Positions 40,294-45,513 of a stretch of 45,513 bases of DNA are shown here, in pieces. Source of the stretch: Thermovenabulum sp049701175. GTDB taxonomy: Bacteria > Bacillota > Thermosediminibacteria > Thermosediminibacterales > Thermosediminibacteraceae. The stretch lies in assembly GCF_049701175.1 (NCBI RefSeq), contig NZ_JBNATW010000020.1, positions 1 through 45,513 on the forward strand. The letters run 5' to 3'. Under the pieces are notes generated by a model. It saw only the letters and a program-made list of their open reading frames with translations. It was not told the origin of the DNA and ran no database searches. Position numbers and translations under genes: made by a program. Position 1 is the first letter of the stretch; each line of letters begins with the position of its first letter.

Positions 40294-41106
40294 ATGCTAA
40301 TTGATCTTCATATTCATACAACTTTTTCAGATGGCAAATTAACACCCGAAGAAGTTGTAGAAAAAGCTGCTGAATTAAATTTAAAAGCTATAGCGATTAC
40401 AGATCATGACACTATAGATGGAATAAGTTTCGCAATAGAAAGGGCAAAATATTATCCATCATTAGAAATAGTTCCGGGAATCGAAATCAATACAGATTTT
40501 GAGAATGAAGAAGTGCATATTTTAGGATATTATATAGATTATAAAGATCATTTTTTACAAATTAAATTAAGAGAATTTCAGGAGATAAGAAATAGTCGAA
40601 TAAAAAAGATGATTGAAAAATTAAACAGATTAAACATTCCTATAAAAAATGAAGATGTTGAAAAAGAAGCTGATGGTCCTTCTCTTGGTAGGCCGCATAT
40701 TGCAAGGGTACTTGTAAAAAAAGGCTATGCCTCATCTGTAGAGGAAGCATTTCTTCTTTACCTTGATAAAGGAAAACCTGCATACGTTCCGCGTTATAAA
40801 TTGACCCCAGTTGAGGCCATTGAACTTATTAAGAAAAGTGGAGGGATTCCTGTTTTAGCTCATCCAGGACTTATAAAAAATAAAGGCATAGTATTTAAAA
40901 TAATAAAGATGGGTATAAAAGGAATAGAAGTGTATCATAAAGAACATAACAAGGAAGATTCCAATTATTTTATGGAATTGGCAAAAAAATATAGCCTTTT
41001 AATGACCGGTGGTTCCGATTGCCACGGCGATCCTTTGCTGATGGGCAGCCAGCCTGTCCCCTATGAATTTTTAATGCAGTTGAAGGACTCAAAAAAAGAT
41101 GATTAA
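40294..41106 (+). CDS. PHP-domain phosphoesterase (RNase AM / TrpH-like)
   Basis: A 270-aa PHP protein. Metal-binding DLHIHTTFSDG, AITDHDT and VPGIEINT occur at the N terminus, HILGYYID in the middle, VLAHPGL and GGSDCHG at the end. The family includes 3',5'-nucleoside bisphosphate phosphatase and 5'-3' RNase AM (YciV), which fits the RNA-turnover neighbourhood. The exact substrate is not deducible. SD AAGGAGG is in place for the ATG. The downstream 139 bases up to korD are very AT rich and contain a perfect A/T-rich inverted repeat around 41114-41140. Confidence 0.87.
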   Translation: MLIDLHIHTTFSDGKLTPEEVVEKAAELNLKAIAITDHDTIDGISFAIERAKYYPSLEIVPGIEINTDFENEEVHILGYYIDYKDHFLQIKLREFQEIRNSRIKKMIEKLNRLNIPIKNEDVEKEADGPSLGRPHIARVLVKKGYASSVEEAFLLYLDKGKPAYVPRYKLTPVEAIELIKKSGGIPVLAHPGLIKNKGIVFKIIKMGIKGIEVYHKEHNKEDSNYFMELAKKYSLLMTGGSDCHGDPLLMGSQPVPYEFLMQLKDSKKDD

Positions 41107-41113
41107 AATATTG

Positions 41114-41150
41114 TATACAAAAAATCAATTTTTTTTGTATTTTTTTTATT
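41114..41150 (+). terminator. Possible AT-rich terminator after the PHP gene
   Basis: ATACAAAAAA and TTTTTTGTAT form an inverted repeat, followed by a further run of eight T. The stem is almost entirely A-T, so its efficiency as an intrinsic terminator is doubtful. Confidence 0.35.
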
Positions 41151-41246
41151 AATTAAAAAAAATGGAAGGATAAAAATAAAATATATAGAATACATTATAC
41201 ACGAAATAAATTTAATATTAAAATAAAAGGAATTTGAGGTGAGAGA

Positions 41247-41456
41247 GTGGCTGAAAAAAAAGTCGATATTAAAATTGATCTTAAATCATGTAAAAGGTGT
41301 GGTATATGTATAGCTTTTTGCCCTAAAAAGGTTTTTGATTCAGAGAATGGAAAGCCAGTAGTAGTGAATCCTGAAGCCTGTATTAACTGCAAACTTTGTG
41401 AAATAAGGTGTCCAGATTATGCTATAGTGGTAGGTGATGATGAAAATGATAAATAA
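41247..41456 (+). CDS. korD: 2-oxoacid:ferredoxin oxidoreductase delta subunit (2[4Fe-4S] ferredoxin)
   Basis: A 69-aa small iron-sulfur protein with two CxxCxxCxxxC clusters (CKRCGICIAFCP and CINCKLCEIRCP) carrying electrons from the catalytic subunits to ferredoxin. The start is GTG with SD TGAGGTGAG. It is the first gene of korDABC and overlaps korA by 11 bases. Confidence 0.92.
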   Translation: MAEKKVDIKIDLKSCKRCGICIAFCPKKVFDSENGKPVVVNPEACINCKLCEIRCPDYAIVVGDDENDK

Positions 41457-42594
41457 ACCGGTTCTAATGCAAGGAAACGAGGCGTGTGTTGAAGGTGCGA
41501 TTGTGGCAGGTATGCGTTTTTATGCTGGTTATCCAATAACACCTTCTACTGAAATTGCTGAAATAGCAGCCGAGAAACTTCCAAAAGTTGGCGGGAAATT
41601 TATTCAGATGGAAGATGAGATTGCAAGTATGGGTGCTGTTATCGGGGCTTCTCTTGCAGGGTTAAAATCCATGACTGCAACAAGTGGCCCGGGATTCTCG
41701 CTAAAACAGGAAAACATTGGTTATGCCTGTTTAACCGAAGTACCTTGTGTAATTGTGGATGTCCAAAGGGGTGGTCCCAGTACTGGTCTTCCAACCCTTC
41801 CAGCTCAAGGCGATGTTATGCAAGCACGGTGGGGAACACATGGTGACCATCCGATAATTGTTATATCTCCTTCTTATGTTAGAGAAGTATATGATATGAC
41901 AGTACGTGCTTTTAACTTATCTGAAAAATACAGAACACCTGTGATACTTCTAATGGACGAAGTAATTGGTCATATGAGGGAAAGAGTTGTATTGCCTGAT
42001 CCTTCTACAGTAAAGGTTTTTAATAGGAAAAAACCTGATTTATCTAAGATTGCAAAATACAATCCTTATGAAGATGTGGATGGAGATGGAATACCTCCTA
42101 TGGCCAATTTTGGTGAAGGCATACCCTATCATGTAACAGGATTAATTCATGATATAACAGGTGCTCCTTCAACAAGTCCAGAAGTTACTGCAAAATTGAT
42201 ATCAAGACTAATGAAAAAGATTTATGATAACATTGACGATATAGTTGAATATGAAAACCTATTTACAGAGGATGCAGATACTGTAGTTATTTCCTTTGGT
42301 TCAACTGCTCGTTCGGTAGCAAGGGCTGTTAAAATTTTGAGAAAAGAATCGAAAAAAGTTGGAATGATAAGGTTAAAGACAATATGGCCTTTCCCACATA
42401 AAGCTATAAATGAGCTACCTAAAAGTGTAAAGAATATTATTGTTGCTGAAATGAATTACGGACAATTAATAGAAACTGTGGAAGCTTCATCTAAAGGAAG
42501 ACATAATGTTATTGGATTGAATAAATTCAGCGGAGAGCTGATTAGCCCCGATGAAGTTATCGATAAGGTTCGGGAGGTATTAAAAAATGCGTAA
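41446..42594 (+). CDS. korA: 2-oxoacid:ferredoxin oxidoreductase alpha subunit
   Basis: A 382-aa subunit of the four-subunit CoA-acylating oxidoreductase. Pyrimidine-binding (domain I) and domain II elements are GYPITPSTEIAE, QMEDEIASMGAVIGASLAG, TATSGPGFSLKQENIGYA and MDEVIGHMRERVVLP. ATG at 41446 is chosen for its 7-base spacing from AGGTGAT (41432-41438); upstream GTG/ATG triplets at 41434-41440 overlap the SD itself. The family uses 2-oxoglutarate (Kor) or branched 2-oxoacids (Vor); Kor is favoured by the adjacent gdhA. Confidence 0.9.
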   Translation: MINKPVLMQGNEACVEGAIVAGMRFYAGYPITPSTEIAEIAAEKLPKVGGKFIQMEDEIASMGAVIGASLAGLKSMTATSGPGFSLKQENIGYACLTEVPCVIVDVQRGGPSTGLPTLPAQGDVMQARWGTHGDHPIIVISPSYVREVYDMTVRAFNLSEKYRTPVILLMDEVIGHMRERVVLPDPSTVKVFNRKKPDLSKIAKYNPYEDVDGDGIPPMANFGEGIPYHVTGLIHDITGAPSTSPEVTAKLISRLMKKIYDNIDDIVEYENLFTEDADTVVISFGSTARSVARAVKILRKESKKVGMIRLKTIWPFPHKAINELPKSVKNIIVAEMNYGQLIETVEASSKGRHNVIGLNKFSGELISPDEVIDKVREVLKNA

Positions 42595-43405
42595 AAGTCT
42601 TGAAAAATATTATAGGATTGAAAGATTGCCCCATATATGGTGTCCCGGTTGCGGACACGGAATAATAACCGGTGCAGTGGTAAGGGCTATAGATAATTTA
42701 AAAATAGATCAGGATAAAATATGCATTGTCTCCGGTATAGGATGTTCTTCGAGAGCCCCAGGTTATTTAAATTTTAATACTTTGCATACTACGCACGGTA
42801 GGGCATTGGCTTTTGCAACAGGTATTAAACTTGCAAATCCTGACCTCAAAGTTATAGTTCTAACCGGTGATGGAGATTGTACAGCAATTGGAGGCAATCA
42901 TTTTATTCATTCCGCCAGAAGAAACATAGATATAACTACTATAATTTTTAACAATAATATTTATGGAATGACCAGTGGCCAGTACTCACCAATGACTCCA
43001 AAAGGTGCCTATGCTACTACAGCCCCCTATGGCAACATTGATAGGAATTTTGACCTTTGTAAACTTGCACAGGCAGCAGGTGCTACGTATGTAGCAAGAG
43101 CTACTGTTTATCATGTTCCACAGCTAATTAAAATGATAGAAAAAGCAATTATGCATAAAGGATTTTCTGTAGTAGAAGCAGCATCGATTTGTCCAACATA
43201 TTTTGGAAGGAAAAATAAGTTAGGTTCTCCAGTAAAAATGATGGAAATGTTGAAGGATAATGCTGTTACAATTAAAGCTGCAGAAAAAATGAGCAAAGAA
43301 GAGCTAGAAGGGAAAATAGTTATAGGAGAATTTTATGAAGAAATTGCACCAGAATACACAGAAGAATATATGAAAATTATTAAAAAGGCACAGGGGGTTG
43401 ATTAA
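42587..43405 (+). CDS. korB: 2-oxoacid:ferredoxin oxidoreductase beta subunit (TPP-binding)
   Basis: A 272-aa thiamine-diphosphate-binding subunit: WCPGCGHGIITGAVVRAID, GIGCSSRAPGYLNFNTLHTTHGRALAFATG, GDGDCTAIGGNHFIHSARRN and NNNIYGMTSGQYSPMTP. It overlaps korA by 8 bases. These motifs identify the beta chain of the KorAB class. Confidence 0.94.
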   Translation: MRKSLEKYYRIERLPHIWCPGCGHGIITGAVVRAIDNLKIDQDKICIVSGIGCSSRAPGYLNFNTLHTTHGRALAFATGIKLANPDLKVIVLTGDGDCTAIGGNHFIHSARRNIDITTIIFNNNIYGMTSGQYSPMTPKGAYATTAPYGNIDRNFDLCKLAQAAGATYVARATVYHVPQLIKMIEKAIMHKGFSVVEAASICPTYFGRKNKLGSPVKMMEMLKDNAVTIKAAEKMSKEELEGKIVIGEFYEEIAPEYTEEYMKIIKKAQGVD

Positions 43406-43406
43406 C

Positions 43407-43943
43407 ATGGAAGATAGATTTGAATTAAGACTTAGCGGTTCAGGAGGACAAGGATTAATTCTTGCTGGCATTATCCTTGCCGAAGCAGCTATAATAGAGG
43501 GGAAAAATGCTGTCCAGTCTCAATCTTACGGTCCCGAGGCAAGAGGAGGGGCAAGCAGAGCAGAGGTTATTATAAGCCAAGAAGAAATTGATTATCCAAA
43601 GGTTACAAAGCCTGATGTACTTCTTGTTTTATCTGAAGAGGCCTTGAAAAAATTTAAAGATAATCTATCGGAAAAAGGAATAATAATAAAAGATTCTTCT
43701 CTTTCAAAAATAGACTCTCCTTATAAAGTTTATGAACTACCAATTATTGAAACAGCTCAAAATAAAATAGGAAGGACTATGGTTGCTAATATCGTGGCAT
43801 TAGGAGTAATTACCGAACTAACCGGTATAGTAAGCAAAGAAGCAATTGAATCTGCTATCCTTGCAAGGGTTCCAAAAGGAACAGAAGAATTAAATAAAAA
43901 AGCTTTATATGCCGGTTTTGAATTAGCAGCAGGAGTTAAATAA
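43407..43943 (+). CDS. korC: 2-oxoacid:ferredoxin oxidoreductase gamma subunit
   Basis: A 178-aa gamma subunit: RLSGSGGQGLILAGIILAEAA, SQSYGPEARGGASRAEVIIS and the NMVANIVALGVITELTGIVS-like region. ATG at 43407 is preferred over TTG at 43398 because AGGGGG (43392-43397) is about 9 bases before it and the TTG touches the SD. It completes the complex that makes acyl-CoA and reduced ferredoxin. Confidence 0.93.
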   Translation: MEDRFELRLSGSGGQGLILAGIILAEAAIIEGKNAVQSQSYGPEARGGASRAEVIISQEEIDYPKVTKPDVLLVLSEEALKKFKDNLSEKGIIIKDSSLSKIDSPYKVYELPIIETAQNKIGRTMVANIVALGVITELTGIVSKEAIESAILARVPKGTEELNKKALYAGFELAAGVK

Positions 43944-44072
43944 AATTTAAATAAATTCTTCTAAAAGAAAAATCATAATTATTTCTGGAGGGAGGGGTTA
44001 ATTTTTAATTAATACACATATAAAACAGTAAAATTATAAAAAAAGAAAAAATAATTAGAGGGGGAGTTTTAC

Positions 44073-45320
44073 ATGACTGAAACATTAAATCCTTTTGAGA
44101 TAGTTCAAAAACAAATTAAAACTGCATGTGATAAGCTTGGTTTAGAAAATTCTTATTACGAAGTTTTGAAAGAGCCAGAAAAAGTGCTTACGGTATCAAT
44201 ACCAGTAAAGATGGACGATGGTTCTGTTAAAACCTTCATTGGATATCGTTCTCAGCACAGCACCATCTTAGGACCTGCAAAAGGTGGGGTAAGATTCCAT
44301 CCTGATGTGACAATGGATGAAGTAAAAGCCCTTTCTGCTTGGATGACATTTAAATGTGCTGTAATAGGTTTACCCTATGGTGGTGGAAAAGGTGGAATTA
44401 GAGTAAATCCAAAAGAGCTTTCAAAAGGAGAACTAGAAAGGTTAAGCAGGGGTTATTTTGCTGCTATAAGCCCAATTATAGGTCCAGAAAAAGATATTCC
44501 AGCGCCAGATGTATATACTAATGCTCAAATAATGGCCTGGTTTATGGATGAATTCAGCAAGCTAAGAGGATATTACTGTCCTGGTGTAGTAACCGGAAAA
44601 CCCATTGTTATCGGAGGTTCTCTTGGAAGAAATGAAGCTACAGCAAGAGGCGCTATGTTTGCAATTAGAGAAGCTGCAAAGAAGATAGGTCTTGACCTTA
44701 CAAAAGCAACGGTTGCTATTCAAGGCTTCGGTAATGCAGGTAGTATTGCTGCAAGGCTTTTAAATGAACTTGGATGCAAAATAGTCGCTGTAAATGACTC
44801 GCGAGGAGGGGCGTACAACCCCAATGGCCTTGATCCGAAAGCAGTTCTCGATTATAAAACCAAAAATGGCACTGTTAAAGGTTTTCCGGGTAGCAAAGAT
44901 ATTACAAGTGATGAATTATTAACCTTAGATGTTGACATTTTAGTCCCTGCAGCATTAGAAAACGTAATTACCAGCAAAAACGCAGGAGACATTAAAGCTA
45001 AAATTATTGGTGAAGCAGCTAACGGACCTACAACACCTGAAGCTGACGAAATCTTATATAAGAAGGGCGTTCTTGTAATTCCAGACATCCTATGCAATGC
45101 CGGCGGTGTAACTGTATCTTATTTTGAATGGGTACAAAACTTAATGAATTTTTACTGGACGGAAGAAGAAGTAAATCAAAGATTAGAACATTTAATGGTA
45201 AAAGCCTTTAATGAAGTATATAGCTTACATAAAGAATATGGCGTAAACATGAGAGAAGCTGCATACATGGTTGCCATAAAGAGGATTGCAGAAGCCCTGA
45301 AGGTTAGGGGCAGAGTCTAA
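44073..45320 (+). CDS. gdhA: Glutamate dehydrogenase
   Basis: A 415-aa hexameric dehydrogenase converting glutamate to 2-oxoglutarate and ammonia. It has GPAKGGVRFHPDV, catalytic-lysine region CAVIGLPYGGGKGGI, PAPDVYTNAQIMAWFMDE and dinucleotide-binding IQGFGNAGSIAAR. Coenzyme preference cannot be settled by eye, although the length and type are those of the NAD-linked catabolic class. SD GAGGGGGAG precedes ATG. The 128-base gap after korC contains another SD-like GGAGGGAGGGG at 43987-43997 without an adjacent start codon. A strong terminator follows. Confidence 0.95.
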   Translation: MTETLNPFEIVQKQIKTACDKLGLENSYYEVLKEPEKVLTVSIPVKMDDGSVKTFIGYRSQHSTILGPAKGGVRFHPDVTMDEVKALSAWMTFKCAVIGLPYGGGKGGIRVNPKELSKGELERLSRGYFAAISPIIGPEKDIPAPDVYTNAQIMAWFMDEFSKLRGYYCPGVVTGKPIVIGGSLGRNEATARGAMFAIREAAKKIGLDLTKATVAIQGFGNAGSIAARLLNELGCKIVAVNDSRGGAYNPNGLDPKAVLDYKTKNGTVKGFPGSKDITSDELLTLDVDILVPAALENVITSKNAGDIKAKIIGEAANGPTTPEADEILYKKGVLVIPDILCNAGGVTVSYFEWVQNLMNFYWTEEEVNQRLEHLMVKAFNEVYSLHKEYGVNMREAAYMVAIKRIAEALKVRGRV

Positions 45321-45323
45321 AAA

Positions 45324-45353
45324 AAATCCCTCCCTTTTCAGGGAGGGATTTTT
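45324..45353 (+). terminator. Intrinsic terminator after gdhA
   Basis: 11-bp perfect stem AAATCCCTCCC (45324-45334) with GGGAGGGATTT (45341-45351), loop TTTTCA, then a short T stretch. Confidence 0.9.
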
Positions 45354-45471
45354 AAATAAAAGTTATAAGAATCATATTTTTTAGGAATATAAATTATCAA
45401 AAATTACTAAAGGATTTTTAAAATAAAAATAGAAATTATTAAATAAAGAAAAAGTATAGGAGGGAACAAAC

Positions 45472-45513
45472 TTGTTTGATAAAGAAAGCCTCAATAGGAT
45501 ACAGGAAGAGAAA
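45472..45513 (+). CDS. Start of a further gene, cut by the window; possibly methylmalonyl-CoA mutase large subunit
   Basis: An open frame runs from TTG at 45472 to the window end: (M)FDKESLNRIQEEK, preceded by the SD TAGGAGGG (45457-45464). Only 14 codons are visible. The start resembles acyl-CoA mutase large subunits, which often begin MFDKE-like and continue into a helical segment, and this would fit a succinyl-CoA-producing neighbourhood. The identification is a weak inference. Confidence 0.45.
   Translation, partial: MFDKESLNRIQEEK

Noticed and set aside
43985..44000. Strong SD-like GGAGGGAGGGG between korC and gdhA, suggesting a small missed gene.
   Set aside because: No ATG, GTG or TTG lies within a workable distance, and the following sequence has early stops.

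Overview
The window is one continuous, AT-rich, low-GC Gram-positive chromosome segment with every recognised gene on the + strand. It looks like an anaerobic, spore-forming member of the Clostridia. The evidence is PolC, the nusA/infB operon with rnpM (ylxR) and ylxQ, spoIIIE/ftsK, spoVS, ylxY, a ymxH-like gene and a ylzJ-like gene, together with a ferredoxin-dependent 2-oxoacid oxidoreductase and a T-box in front of proS. A thermophilic lineage near Thermosediminibacter/Thermoanaerobacter is my guess from overall flavour, not something proved here. No mobile element, CRISPR array, tRNA or rRNA was seen, and no gene-free stretch exceeds 300 bases apart from the proS leader, which is filled by a promoter and a T-box.

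Layout. (1) 73-8865: promoter, proline T-box, archaeal/eukaryal-type proS, a striking catalytically dead bacterial-type ProRS paralogue that keeps its editing domain, a GT2 glycosyltransferase, an MgtC-like membrane protein and polC. (2) 8869-16364: promoter and attenuator-like hairpin, then rimP-nusA-rnpM-ylxQ-infB-rbfA-nrnA-truB-ribF, the translation and RNA-maturation operon. (3) 16349-18980: rpsO with a structured leader, then pnp. (4) 19064-24163: ylxY, dut, a ymxH-like gene, rnjA, luxS, tepA and a ylzJ-like gene, which is RNA turnover plus sporulation-associated genes. (5) 24214-28696: spoIIIE/ftsK, rodZ, rimO. (6) 28697-37356: a membrane protein of unknown function, a short FtsH-like AAA metalloprotease, cinA, thpR, recA, and a four-gene Mre11/Rad50-like module in which the Rad50-like ATPase is split into separate N- and C-terminal proteins with a small coiled-coil protein between them. 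(7) 37263-41106: rny, ymdB, spoVS with a textbook sigma-H promoter, and a PHP phosphoesterase. (8) 41247-45513: korDABC, gdhA and the first codons of a further gene.

Two places deserve most attention. At 1804-3258, a ProRS-like protein appears to have lost aminoacylation motifs 2 and 3 but kept an intact INS (YbaK-like) editing domain. It sits directly behind a ProRS of the type that lacks this domain, which suggests a proofreading factor working in trans. At 33839-37255, a split Mre11-Rad50-like complex is encoded directly downstream of recA. Working together, korDABC and gdhA would convert glutamate to 2-oxoglutarate and on to succinyl-CoA with reduced ferredoxin.

All calls come from reading the translated sequence by eye. 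No database search, structure prediction or RNA folding was run.
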